From contig NC_133327.1 of assembly GCF_042186555.1 (NCBI RefSeq), positions 327,658,300-327,722,299 of the forward strand: 64,000 nt of DNA, written 5' to 3'. The notes beneath the pieces are model-generated. The model was given only the letters and a program-made list of their open reading frames with translations. It did not search any database and was not told the DNA's origin. The DNA is from Aquarana catesbeiana. Taxonomy: Eukaryota; Chordata; Amphibia; Anura; Ranidae. Both the position numbers and the translations under genes were made by a program. Below, in pieces: positions 53,901 through 64,000 of this stretch. How positions within the stretch are numbered: position 1 is the stretch's first letter; the number at the start of each line of letters is the position of its first letter.

Positions 53901-55239
53901 TACATAGTGCAGGGCAGTGATTATCAGTGCAGCCCCATCAGTAGTGCCCATCAGTGATGTCCCCTAGTGCCCACCAGTGATGCCCACCAGTGTCCACCAG
54001 TGATGCCAAACAGTTCCCATCAGTGCCGCCTATCAGTGCCCATCAGTGCTGCCTATCCATGCCGCCTATCAGTGCCCATCAGTGCTGCATATTAGTGCCT
54101 CCTTATCAGTGCTACCTCATCAGTGTTGTCTCATCAGCGCCTCTTTATCAGTGCCCATCAGTGCAGTCTCATCAGTGCACATCAGTGAAGGAGAAAACAT
54201 ACTTATTTACAAAATTTTATAACAGAAACAAAGAAAAACATTTTTTTTCTCAAAATTTTAGTTTTTTTCTATTTGTTTAGTTAAAATAAAAAACCCAGTG
54301 GTGATTAAATGCCACCAAAAGAAAGCTCTACCTGTCTAAAAAAAAATGATAAGAATGTTGTTTGGGTACAGTGTTGCATGACCGCGCAATTGTCATTCTA
54401 AGGTGTCCGTTTATGAAGCAGTGATCAGCGGTGATCCCGAGGATCACCGCTGATCACAGTCCATAAACAGTTTATGAAACAGAGATAATTGGGGGAGAAC
54501 ATGTTTGAACTTGTTCTCCCGCCGATTATCTCTACACGCGGAGAATTCTCATGAATGACACAGTAAGGGCCAGTTTATGAAGCGGGGATCTCACCGCTTC
54601 ACTGGCGATCTGTGTCAGAATTCACACTCCCAGGTTCACCAGCTCAGAGGTGGTGAATCGGGGAGTGAAGAGGAAATCTGGGGGGATCTGAGGGGGAAGG
54701 AGGAAGATTTTTAACTTCCTTATGCCTCGTTCAGACCCCCCAACACTGTTACCATGTCCCCCTGTCATATTTATGTGTATACATATATATACATATATAC
54801 ATATAATGTGTATATGTATATATATATATATAATGTGTGTGTATATACATGTATATATAATGTGTGTGTGTGTATACATATGTATATAATGTAGGGGGAC
54901 TCATTATTTTATTAACATTAATCGTCCGTGTATTGAGCGGTGATCATTTATCACCGCTTAATAAACTGACATCTCTGTATTTCTGGTGCTGTAATCTCGT
55001 AAAGTCTCACGAGATTCCAGTATCAGGGGCCGTTCTCCACTGTTTGAAGCATTTGTAGATCTCTTCACTCCTCCGAAGGTGAAGCGATCTACAAAGCTTC
55101 ATAAACAGGCACACAGAGGAGAAAGATCTTCACTGTGAATGCCGGAGAATGAAGCAGTGAATAGATTTCACTGCTTCATAAACGGACACCAAAGTACGAT
55201 AGGGCAGGAAGGGAGTAAAAGTGCCCTGTATTGAAGTGG
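53901..55239 (+). mobile_element. piggyBac-type MITE, 5'-truncated, with a nested MITE
   Basis: Same orientation as copy A: ATCAGTGCC minisatellite (53930-54190), AAAACATACTTATTTACAAA, GTGGTGATTAAATGCCACCA, GCATGACCGCGCAATTGTCA. It is then interrupted at 54402 and resumes after 55190 with AAGTACGATAGGGCAGG, ending GTATTGAAGTGG and TTAA (55240-55243). The CCACTTCCCG end is absent. Confidence 0.8.
54402..55190. mobile_element. Nested 789-bp MITE, superfamily uncertain
   Basis: Perfect 18-bp ends GGTGTCCGTTTATGAAGC and GCTTCATAAACGGACACC. Many internal palindromes (GATCAGCGGTGATC at 54424-54437; GATCACCGCTGATC) and several internal copies of TTTATGAAG. A TA-rich microsatellite lies at about 54765-54890. 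Possible target duplication AA. No coding. Confidence 0.85.
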
Positions 55240-55243
55240 TTAA

Positions 55244-58200
55244 TCAGCAACTGGTGGTAACTCTTTAGGAACCTGTAGCTGCCATAGCAACAGTTGTTTG
55301 ACATAAGGACCACCTGAATTTGCCACACATGCCGATAATGTTACTGAAGCTGTCGCAAATTCTTGTCTCAATAATTCACAGGTAGTTAAGGAAAAAATGT
55401 TATTAGAACTATTTTGAATTCCTGTTCATTGGCCTTTCTTGCACTGCATGAGATGATATAAATTAGTTGTCTAAATTTGCTCAGTCTGCAAGCTGTCCTA
55501 TCAGATTTCATGTGTAGCCTCAAATGTCATTTGTATGATTGTACTGTAACCTTGGTGTGCTAATGATGAATTGTATTACAGAAATAGCATCAATAACTTT
55601 GATAGAAAACCATCTGTCATTCTATAAGGGGCTTATGCATAAATTACATGTTTGCAAAAAAAAGTACATAATTGTAATTATGTACGTATGTATGTAACTG
55701 TACAGAACAAAATGATATTTTTAAACGCATAGATGCAATTAGATACAATAACTTTATCTATGTTATAATACAACCATACAGTTGTAAATTAATTGTCAAA
55801 ATAAGCCAGAAAAAAAATTGTTGAATTATATCATAAAATCTGCAACTAACTTTATAAAATCAGTAAGCACATGATATATTTCATCCCCCTAGGGGGCAGC
55901 ATATTACCTTTGCAGAGCAGTTTATTATCATTAACCTCGGTTATAGTATAACCCATTTACTTACTTGTACCCTTGGGACATCAACGCACAGAGAAGATAT
56001 TTATACAGAGTGGGGACCATTTGCATGTACAACAATTTGCAAATATTTAATAAGTATGAAGACTTCAGATTCTAATTTATTACAAACTGTATGAATGCAT
56101 ATGTGTGCTCTTCTGGTAAAGTGAACATCACTTTTTCATAGTCATTATCAGAAAATGTTCACTGAATATTACAGAAACACAAGTACATTTCTCATTTATG
56201 TGAATAATGCATTGCTTTCAGAATTTCAGAATTCTTCCTTTTTATATTTTATTACCCTTATTTCATAGCCTTAATACAACACATGGTTTTACCCAGCAAG
56301 ACAGTTTACCTTTCATGGCTCAAAAATTTGGAAGATAGATAATTTTATTGGCAAAGTCATTATTTTATAGTTTTATTGTGAGTTTAAATATAATTGAATG
56401 GGGTTCTAAATTTCAGATTGTAAACTAGTGACATAAACGAACTTTTTTTTTTGCTTTACTGTTTCAAAGCTGTTCTTATACTTATCCTTGATTATGATTT
56501 ATAATTTAAATAAAAAAAAAACATATATTATATGTTAGTGTTTGGTGGAAAAGTAAGAAGAACCAGTAAATGGACCATAGACCCATATTCTCCCTGAAAA
56601 TACAGCAAGAATGAGTCTGTTCTTCAAAAATCTAACATCTGTGACCGTAAACTGGATCTGCAGCATGGAAAAACCTTTTTTTGCAGTCAGATATTAATCC
56701 CACTGAAAATTGTAGTTTTAAATTACATTAAGACACAGTGGTACAGGTCTCAAATCATAACTAATGTGATGAGTAATCTCTGATTAAAACAGTAATATTT
56801 ACATAATAATGTCACTTTCATTATATCATTTTCACTATTATTTGCTAATAGGAGTACAAACTAGCATATTTGCTTGAAAAGTACTGCTTGTGAACTTTAG
56901 TAAAATGCTTACAGAAATAACTCATCTCTTATACATTTTTGGTCTACCATTCCAGTTCTAGTATTGTATAACCTTACATTTAGACTGCATTGGCTAGGCT
57001 TATGTTTTTATAATAGCTGTATTTACTATGGCATTTTCCAGCTAATGCTGTCCAACTATGACTCTTAACTCCTGGAAAACGCTGATGCTTTTATGTGAGC
57101 TAAAAAAAAAAAAAAAAAACTATACACCACAGAAGCATTTGCAATGTAAATCACATCTTGTAAACTTAAAAGAATTTTTTTATTAGCAGCCACGTTGCCA
57201 GTAAAAAAAATATATAGCATAAAAAAGGAAATCAAATACATTGCTTTGTGGTTATTATAGGATTACTTAAGCTTTACTTTTTGTTTGGGTTCATTCATAA
57301 TGAGTTAAACACTTGAAAGAATTGTGTTGAGTTAGTTTATTATTAATTGTTATATTCTGATGATGAACAAATGCTTGCATTTTTGTCACCTTTAAACTGA
57401 ATTAGGATTTTCGGCATTCACAAGGAGAGATGACTGTCAGTTGCTTGAAGGTGATGAGTTCCTATTTATTACTTTACTTATCTCTAGTGATTGAGAACCA
57501 TGTCTCAGATCCTGTTACCCATGGCAAGTTGTAAGCAACAGGATCACTAAGACAGAAGACCATACACCTGCTCCTGATCATTGCGTCCTCACCTATGGAA
57601 CCAGTGAGGTAGCGCTCTAATACTGCGCCTTCACACTACCTAGTTTGGTGGCACTAGTATTAAAAATATATTTCAGTTGACAGTGAACAGAAAACCTAAT
57701 GCATAGTAAGTTTTTAAACTCAATGCCAAATGTAATGAAAATCTAAAAGTAATACAAACGCTATACCCACAATGAATCAATTACTTTCATCCTGGGGTCT
57801 ATTCCATTCTACAAAAAAAAAAAAAAAAATACACTTTATCTGCCAACAATTATGGATGCAAAATTATGAAAACCAGTACATTAAACTATTTTTTTTACCT
57901 TCTGCTATCCTGTAATTCTGCAGTAATAAATAAAATAAGAAAGGATTACCCAAATGCCACATAGTGAGTCTATTTCTAACTGGATTTTGGAAATATGTGG
58001 TGTTTATCACTGAAAGGAGCTCTGCAATATACCACGCTCACAAGAACTTTAAATCATGAGTGTTTGTAGACTTACAACTTGAATAATCCTGTGATTGCTT
58101 CCCTATTTCCATTGTTTTCAAAGAGATTTAAGATTGGTAGACTGGCACAATTTTTAGTAAAAAATGAATGCCATAAGCGAAATCTAACTGCAGCATAATC

Positions 58201-58752
58201 TGTAAACATACAAGAGGATAGGGTCTCCGTCTTATCGCTCTGAAAAGCCACAGGCCTTGTGTATGCAGGCTTTGGACTCCGAAGTGAGTCAAACATAATA
58301 TATTATCAGCAGCTTCTGAAATGTTTTGATTAGCGTTTGAGTTGCTTTGTTTTGCCTTTTATTGCTCAAGGAGTTGTTTCACAGTAGCACTGAGCTGCTT
58401 TGAGTTCCTTTGTATTTGTGCTAACTTGTAAGAAATAGAAAAGTAGCTCAGACAAGCAAAAGCCAATGTACATATCTTCTGATGATGGTTACAGCATAGC
58501 TGCAAGTGTTACCTATCTAAGATAATTTTGCAATAAATAAAAAATATTTTTTTTAAAGTGCTATTATTAAAAAAAGTACAAAGTCAATGAATTCAAAATT
58601 GCTACAACATAACTGTTGTAAAAAAAATTGGATATGTGCTACACTTTTACTTATTAATGCTATTGTTAGGTAGACCCAACCAACTCTCCATTGTAAATAG
58701 ACTACAAATACTACCGATTTCTTGGTACAGAGAGAACAGTACTCCCAAATAA
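55244..58752. other. Longest stretch without a recognised repeat
   Basis: About 3.5 kb, AT-rich. Only homopolymer runs (A18 near 57102, A17 near 57812) and short frames. No terminal repeats, no transposase motifs, no splice-bounded coding exon I could support. Confidence 0.4.
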
Positions 58753-59300
58753 CCAACACAGCTCCGGAAGGTTTTACCCTCTTCATGACCTGACCATTTT
58801 TTGCTATTTAACACTGCGCTACTTTAATTGGTAATTGTGTGGTCATAAAATGCTGTACCCAAACAAAATTTGTATTTATTTTCCACACAAATAGAGCTTT
58901 CTTTTGGTGGTATTTGGTCACCACTGGGTTTTTTTATTTTTTATTATATAAATGAAAGAAGGCTGAACACTTTGAAAAAAATTATATTATTTACTGTTCG
59001 CTACATAGCATATCCATTAAACAAATCAAATGTCTTCATATATTTTGGTGAAAATGTATTCTGCTACATGTCCTTGGTAAAAAAAAACAATAAGCGTATA
59101 TTCATTTGCATGAAAATTATGTCTACAAACTATGGTAAATATATTAAAATTTTTATTATTTTATTTTTTTAATGCTTCTATTGACAGTGATTTGTCAGTG
59201 GGAACAGACTAACTGCCACTGACATTACCAGTGACACTAATACAGTGATCAGTGCTCTAATACTGTACACTGTCACTGTACTAACGACACTGGCTGGGAA
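58753..59300. mobile_element. piggyBac-type MITE fragment
   Basis: CTCCGGAAGGTTTTACCC, CACAAATAGAGCTTTCTTTT, TACAGTGATCAGTGCTC and GACACTGGCTGGGAAGG are shared with 61116-62102. The left TTAA is degraded (ATAA). Breaks off at about 59300 where a Harbinger-like coding remnant begins. Confidence 0.72.
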
Positions 59301-59319
59301 GGACCCTCTTTTCTGAATG

Positions 59320-59675
59320 CAAACAATCTTAATTTGGCATTCTGCTGCAACCTCTACCACATGCTAGAGGACATAGGTGATGACCTGGAGATGTAATGTA
59401 TGGATAGCATTTTGGGAGTTGTCCAGTATCGGGCAGCTAAAAGGCATGGCATGCCACCTCCCAGCTATCCAAACACTGCTGCTCAAGGTCCACCTGTGTT
59501 CCCTGGCACATTCCCTGGGCCACCTTCCAGAACACCTGTCCCTACTTACCATGGTGCTCCTGGAGCACATCTGCCCCCATCTCTTCACTCCTTCATGGAG
59601 ACACTAAGTCTCTCCTATGTTCACCCCCAACCCCAATCCCAGTTCCAATCCCCAATGCATTTTTTTAAAAGGTGA
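59320..59675 (+). pseudogene. Proline-rich C-terminus, probable Harbinger accessory protein
   Basis: In one frame: HMLEDIGDDLEM, TAA (59395), then MDSILGVVQYRAAKRHG, NTAAQGPPVFPGTFPGPPSR and YHGAPGAHLPPSLHSFMETL, ending at TGA 59673. Not a low-complexity artefact. It looks like the tail of an accessory protein, facing a Harbinger transposase on the other strand. The family was not recognised, so the function is an inference from neighbours. Confidence 0.4.
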
Positions 59676-59985
59676 TAATTATCCCATTTATCAAAATCTT
59701 TACTTTACTTAGATTTTTTTTTTTGGGCCTTGTATTTGGTAGGTAGGGACCCCTGTCCTTACCTACCATGGTGCTCCTGGAGCACATCTGCCCCCATCTC
59801 TTCACTCCTTCATGGAGACACTAAGTCTCTCCTATGTTCACCAACCAACCCCAATCCCAATCCCAGTCCCAGTCCCAATTCCCAATGCATTTTTTTTAAA
59901 AGGTGATAATTATCCCATGTATCAAAATCTTTACTTTACCTTGAATTTTTTTTTGTTGGCCTTGTATTTTTTAGGATTGTTTTTT
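59535..59985. repeat. Tandem duplication, ~217-bp unit
   Basis: CCATGGTGCTCCTGGAGCAC starts at 59549 and 59766. Both units contain GTCTCTCCTATGTTCACC, AAAAGGTGATAATTATCCCA and GGCCTTGTATTT. The duplicated unit includes the coding end and stop of the preceding frame. CCCAAT/CCCAGT short repeats have expanded in unit two. Confidence 0.92.
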
Positions 59986-60102
59986 AAACATTTTTTTTTT
60001 GGGGGGGGGGAATTTGTTTATTTTCCATTTTAAAAAATTATAAAACTTTGGCAATTTAATAAAAACATTTTTGCACAATTCATCTTGTTGTCATCATGTC
60101 TT

Positions 60103-60885
60103 CTTTCCTAGTGTAATGCGTGCTTTTTACATTCCACAGTAGAAAATATCACATCACACATTTTTCTTCTGTGCGGGGTAAAAATGTACAGTATATGTCC
60201 TCATAACGAGATGTGTGCTTTTTGCCTCCCACAGAAGAAAATACCAGGTCATACATTTTTCTTCTGTGTAGGGTAAAAATACAGACTCCCTTCCTAGTGG
60301 GATGTGTGCTCTTTTTCTCCCACAGTAGAAAATACCATGTCATACATTTTATTTCTATGTGAGGTAAAAATGCAGATGCCCCCCCTGGTGGGATGTGTGC
60401 TTTTTACCTCCCACAGAAAAAAATACCACATCACACATTTTTCTTCTGTTTGGGGTAAATATGCAGATGCCCCCCTTAGTGGGTTATGTGCTTTTTACCT
60501 CCCACAGTAGAAAATACCACGTCACACATTTTTCTTCTGTGGGGGGTAAAAATGTTCATGTCCTCATATTGGGATCTGTGCTTTTTGCCTCCCACAGAAG
60601 AAAATACCACATCATACATTTTTATTCTGTGTGGGTTAAAAATGCCAATTATCTTCCTAGTGGAATGTGTGTTTTTTACATTCCACAGTAGAAAATACCA
60701 CATCACACAAATTTAACTCTACGTGGGGTAAAAATGCAGATGCCCACCTGGTGGGATGTGTGTTTTTTACCTCCCACAGAAGAAAATACCACGTCACACG
60801 TTTTTCTTCTGTGTGGGGTAAATGCAGATGCCCCTCTAGCAGGATCTGTGTGCTTTTTACCTCCCACAGAAGAAAAAGACACAGC
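60103..60885. repeat. Nine-copy tandem array of 91-bp hairpin monomers
   Basis: The core CACAG begins at 60135, 60230, 60321, 60412, 60503, 60593, 60684, 60775 and 60865 (spacing 95, then 90-91). Most monomers hold CACAGAAGAAAA and TTTTCTTCTGTG, a 12-bp inverted repeat around a 14-base loop containing ACCACRTCACACA. Monomers 2-5 resemble 6-9 one to one (for example TGTCCTCATA in 2 and 6, GATGCCCMCCTGGTGGG in 4 and 8). This indicates a four-unit higher-order period near 364 bp. Frames across it are not genes. Confidence 0.93.
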
Positions 60886-61115
60886 TATGCTGAGAGACGA
60901 AAGAGAATAAAACAACAAAAGATATGTTTGAAAAACTTTATTTAAAGGTATTGGAAAATATATATATATTTTTATTTTGAGATAATGTAAAGACTACATA
61001 TATCAGATAACCTACATATATTGATCCTGCCGGGACACTTCACTCTCTGGTGACACAAATGAATCCACAATTTGATTTCTGATAGTCATGACCCATGTCA
61101 TGGAGCGTAGGTTAA
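60886..61115. other. Spacer between the tandem array and the Harbinger remnant
   Basis: AT-rich with a short TA run. Minus-strand frames near 61110-61020 may be the extreme C-terminus of the Harbinger transposase, but this is weak. Confidence 0.3.
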
Positions 61116-62102
61116 CCACTTGACCTCCGGAAGATTTACCCCACTCATGACCGGGTAATTTTTTGCGATACGGCACTGCATTACTTTAACTGACAATTGT
61201 GCGGTTGTGCAATGCTGTTTCCAAATAAACTTTATGTCCTTTTTTTCCCATAAAAGAGCTTTCTTTTGGTGGTATTTGATCACCTCTTCGTTTTTTATTT
61301 TTTACGCTATAAAAGAAAAAGGCAGACAATTTTGAAAAAAAAAACAATATTTTTTTACTTTTTGCTATAAAACATATCCGATAAACAAATTGAAAAAAAT
61401 CTAATTTCTTCATCAATTTAGCGCAATATGTATTCTGCTACATATTTTTGGTAAACAAAATCCCAATAAGCGTATGTTGATTGGTTGGCGCAAAAGTTAT
61501 AGCGTCTACAAACTATGGGATATTTAGATTTATTAATTTTTTTACTAGTAATGGAGGCGATCAGTAACTTATATCGGGGACAGCGATATTGTAGCGGACA
61601 ATTTGGACACTAACTGACACTTTTGGAGACCAATGACATTATTACAGTGATCAGTGCTAAAAAATATTTATTGTAACTTTACTAATGACACTGGCTGGGA
61701 AGGGGTTAACATCAGGGGCAATCAAATGGTTAAATGTGTTCCTAGCCAGTGCTTGTGTGCTGTCTGAGAGGTGCATTTACTAGGGGAAGGCATTGATCCA
61801 TGTTCCTGCTTTGCAGGAACACAGGATCAATGCCTTCCCTCCTGACAGATCAGCGATCTGCCTTGTTTACATAGGCAGACCACCATTCTGCCTGTGTACT
61901 GAAAGATCGGCGGGTGCCATCGGACATCGAATCTGCGGTACCCGCCAGTCAGCTCCCACTGTGCTTGATTATACACAGCTCCCGCTGTGTATAATCATGC
62001 ATGGCCTAGACCTGGAAGTATCGGATTATGTACTAGGTGTGTGATCTAGCGCAGCAGTGCCACTTTGCTGCCATATTAGTAAGTTATACTGGCAGCAAGT
62101 GG
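61116..62102. mobile_element. piggyBac-type MITE, 987 bp, full length
   Basis: TTAA at 61112-61115 and 62103-62106. Ends CCACTTGACCTCCGG and, inverted, CCACTTGCTGCCAG. Contains CTTTCTTTTGGTGGTATTTG, TTATAGCGTCTACAAAC, TACAGTGATCAGTGCT, a long hairpin with GGCATTGATCC and GGATCAATGCC (61789-61834), and a TGTATAATCA palindrome. Inserted beside the Harbinger transposase remnant. Confidence 0.9.
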
Positions 62103-62106
62103 TTAA

Positions 62107-62810
62107 TAAATTGTACAGGACTTAGTGGCACCGGTTCAGAGCTTCTCTGCTTATCACAAAGGAAAATATGGAGCACACAACAGACCAGAATTTTTAATGG
62201 CATTCTCCACATTCAATTGCATGCAGGGAAGGATTATGCACCACTTTGCAGTGCAGATGCCAAATGCACACTCCGCAACCCCACTGGCACGGCTCAGACG
62301 AAAATTAAAGATCTTCTGTTTGTGGCCCAATATATGGATGCATTAGATGTTCTGCTAAAAACTTCATCTGCCATGATGACTAGCAGAAGACTCAGCTCTG
62401 CAATGCAAGGGAGATGTCTACATGGGGGGAATCTGAAGATGTCCTTCATATATGCGATGCCACATCACAGATTCCCTGAAGATTCAGGAATCACCTTGGC
62501 TGCCGCAGACTCCAACATCAACTAGGATGAACTATAGGTGTGCATCTGATAATACCAAGAGGACAATTGAAAAGTACTTTTTCTAAATAAATAAAGTATT
62601 TCAGACATGGGTGACTTTTTACCCTGACATGTTTGCGCAAGCAATTTGAAAACCGCATCTTCTCCCAAAGTTCATTGACAATCGCTTCCCACATCTCTGC
62701 AGTTGGTTCAGGCATGACAACATCACGCAAGTCCTCACAAATTGCCTGCCAAGTTTTACGTGTCACTTGTCACGTGTCACTTTGGCCACAGTGGATAAGG
62801 AAGTAACGGT
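62107..62810 (-). pseudogene. PIF/Harbinger DDE transposase (decayed)
   Basis: On minus: TRKTWQAICEDLRDVVMPEP, then TAEMWEAIVNELWEKMRFSN followed by KHVRVK. The short GAVDG segment carrying the first catalytic Asp is deleted. Next, LLVIMADEVFSRTSN holds the second Asp box. After a frameshift KIFNFRLSRA, VAECAFGICTAKWCI and NVENAIK match the C-terminal block with the Glu. The enzyme would cut element ends and target TWA sites. Multiple frames and a missing Asp show it is dead. Confidence 0.82.
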
Positions 62811-62879
62811 GTAAGGATGCAAAAGATTTTCTGGTTGCAAGAAACCTGGAACAAAAAATACGATCATGAAAATTTGACT

Positions 62880-62900
62880 GTAATTAAATAAAATTATTAA

Positions 62901-62974
<74 letters not shown>
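62880..62974. repeat. Poly-A and (TA)n microsatellite
   Basis: About 19 A followed by TA for about 50 bases. Confidence 0.95.
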
Positions 62975-62980
<6 letters not shown>

Positions 62981-63096
62981 AAGTAGCATTTTGAAAAAAG
63001 CAAAAACAAAGGATGGAGTTGAAAAGAAATTATGCAGATAAAAATATTCTGTAACCACACATAAATTAAAGGAAAACATTTTCTTGCATAATAACA

Positions 63097-63790
63097 TACA
63101 CTATGTTACCAAAAGTATTGTGAAGCCTGCCTTTATACGCACATGAATTTTAATGGCATCCCAGTCTTATGCCCCGTATACACGGTCGGACATTGATCGG
63201 ACATTCCGACAACAAAATCCTAGGATTTTTTCCGATGGATGTTGGCTCAAACTTGTCTTGCATACACACGGTCACACAAAGTTGTTGGAAAATCCGATCA
63301 TTCTGAACACGGTGACGTAAAACACATACATCGGGACTATAAACGGGGCAGTAGCCAATAGCTTTCATCTCTTTATTTATTCTGAGCATGCGTGGCACTT
63401 TGTGCGTTGGATTTGTGTACACACGATCGGAAATTCTGAAAACGGATTTTGTTGTTGGAAAATTTTATAGCCTGCTCTCAAACTTTGTGTGTCGGAAAAT
63501 CCGATGGAAAATGTGTGATGGAGCCCACACACCGTCGGAATTTCCGACAACAAGGTCCTATCACACATTTTCCATCGGAAAATCCGACCGTGTGTACGGG
63601 GCATAAGTCTGTAGGGTTCAATATTGAGTTGGCCCACCCTTTGCAGCTATAACCACTTCAATTCTTCTGGGAAGGCTGTCCACAAAGTTTAGGAGTGTGT
63701 CTATGGGAATGTTTGATCATTCTTCCAGAAGCGTATTTGTGAAGTTAGGCACTAGTGTGGACGAGAAGGCCTGGCTCGCATTCTCCACTG
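63097..63790. mobile_element. Tc1-type element end, interrupted by a Harbinger MITE
   Basis: TACACTATGTTACCAAAAGT starts a terminal repeat typical of Tc1-like elements in fish and frogs. The sequence GGCATCCCAGTC stops at the MITE and resumes GTCTGTAGGGTTCAATATTG, TTCTTCTGGGAAGGCTGTCC and GACGAGAAGGCCTGGCTCGC. After about 63790 the similarity I recognise is lost. The other end is not in the window or was replaced. Confidence 0.8.
63170..63603. mobile_element. Harbinger-family MITE, 434 bp, full length
   Basis: Ends TGCCCCGTATACACGGTCGG and, inverted, TGCCCCGTACACACGGTCGG. Flanked by TTA (63167-63169) and TAA (63604-63606), a TWA target with one change. The right half is shared with 39560-39880. 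Internal palindromes around CGGAATTTCCG. Confidence 0.9.
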
Positions 63791-64000
63791 TCTACACCCT
63801 AAATTGTTGCCCAGACTGTATTTATTATCTTTTTCCAATGCATCGTGGGCATTTGGGAGTTAATAATTTGCAGAGAGGAGTGTTTTGTGAAAAACACTTG
63901 TTAACATTAATGCATCAAAATACATCTATACGATTGTGCAAAACGCAGCCATGTTTTCCTGCCAAGACTTTGGGCTCTAAGATGAACTCATGAAAACATC
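63791..64000. other. Unassigned end of window
   Basis: No feature recognised. Confidence 0.4.

Noticed and set aside
60149..60945. Repetitive frames on both strands reading like a tandem protein
   Set aside because: Unit length of about 91 bp is not a multiple of three in all steps and frames exist on both strands; explained by the tandem array.
62037..62525. 162-codon plus-strand frame
   Set aside because: Antisense shadow of the Harbinger transposase, whose motifs are on the minus strand.

Overview
The window reads as vertebrate nuclear DNA, most likely from a frog (probably a ranid). This is an inference from the repeat repertoire: an L1/Tx1-type LINE, a Ngaro/DIRS-type tyrosine-recombinase retrotransposon, a Sushi-like chromovirus, TTAA-flanked piggyBac-type MITEs, PIF/Harbinger, Tc1 and several hAT families, all in an AT-rich background with many microsatellites. 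I found no host protein-coding gene, no rRNA or tRNA gene, no CRISPR array and no bacterial-type operon. Nearly everything that looks coding is a transposable-element gene, and almost all of these are broken by stops, frameshifts or nested insertions.

Layout. 1-968: AT-rich, no gene. 969-12493: a Ty3/gypsy-class LTR retrotransposon on + (two ~1.28 kb LTRs, tRNA-Pro-like primer site, a Gag resembling the PNMA domesticates, protease, RT, RNase H, integrase). A 3.08 kb hAT foldback element is inserted in its integrase with a perfect 8-bp target duplication. 12494-16580: an L1-like LINE on -, cut off inside ORF2 exactly at the LTR edge. 16600-18500: minisatellite and noncoding repeats. 18900-21350: decayed BED-finger hAT transposase with a nested 148-bp hAT MITE. 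21752-24133: two piggyBac-type MITEs in opposite orientation sharing a TTAA. 24138-26239: hAT end, then anonymous AT-rich DNA. 26240-26776: a TA-flanked mariner-type foldback MITE. About 27060-32436: a Ngaro-type element (gag, RT, RNase H, tyrosine recombinase, SGNH hydrolase, split direct repeats) with a solo LTR in gag. 34283-35970: a Tc1 end followed by an L2-type LINE 3' end. 37235-39880: a PIF/Harbinger-type block with Myb/SANT and MADF genes transcribed divergently. 41350-47521: a Sushi-like chromovirus on - beside a hAT transposase fragment. 47740-55243: nested hAT, piggyBac and Harbinger MITEs. 55244-58750: the longest stretch without a recognised repeat. 58753-62850: MITE fragments and a decayed Harbinger with two convergent coding remnants separated by a nine-copy tandem array of hairpin-forming 91-bp monomers. 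63097-end: a Tc1 element interrupted by a Harbinger MITE.

The genes do not form a cellular pathway. What can be read is an order of insertions: hAT foldback into gypsy integrase; solo LTR into Ngaro gag; piggyBac MITEs into hAT and Harbinger relics; Harbinger MITE into Tc1. I did not find a convincing new functional system. The most unusual structures are the 3 kb palindromic hAT, the PNMA-like Gag, the hairpin satellite with tetrameric higher-order periodicity, and the divergent Myb/MADF pair.
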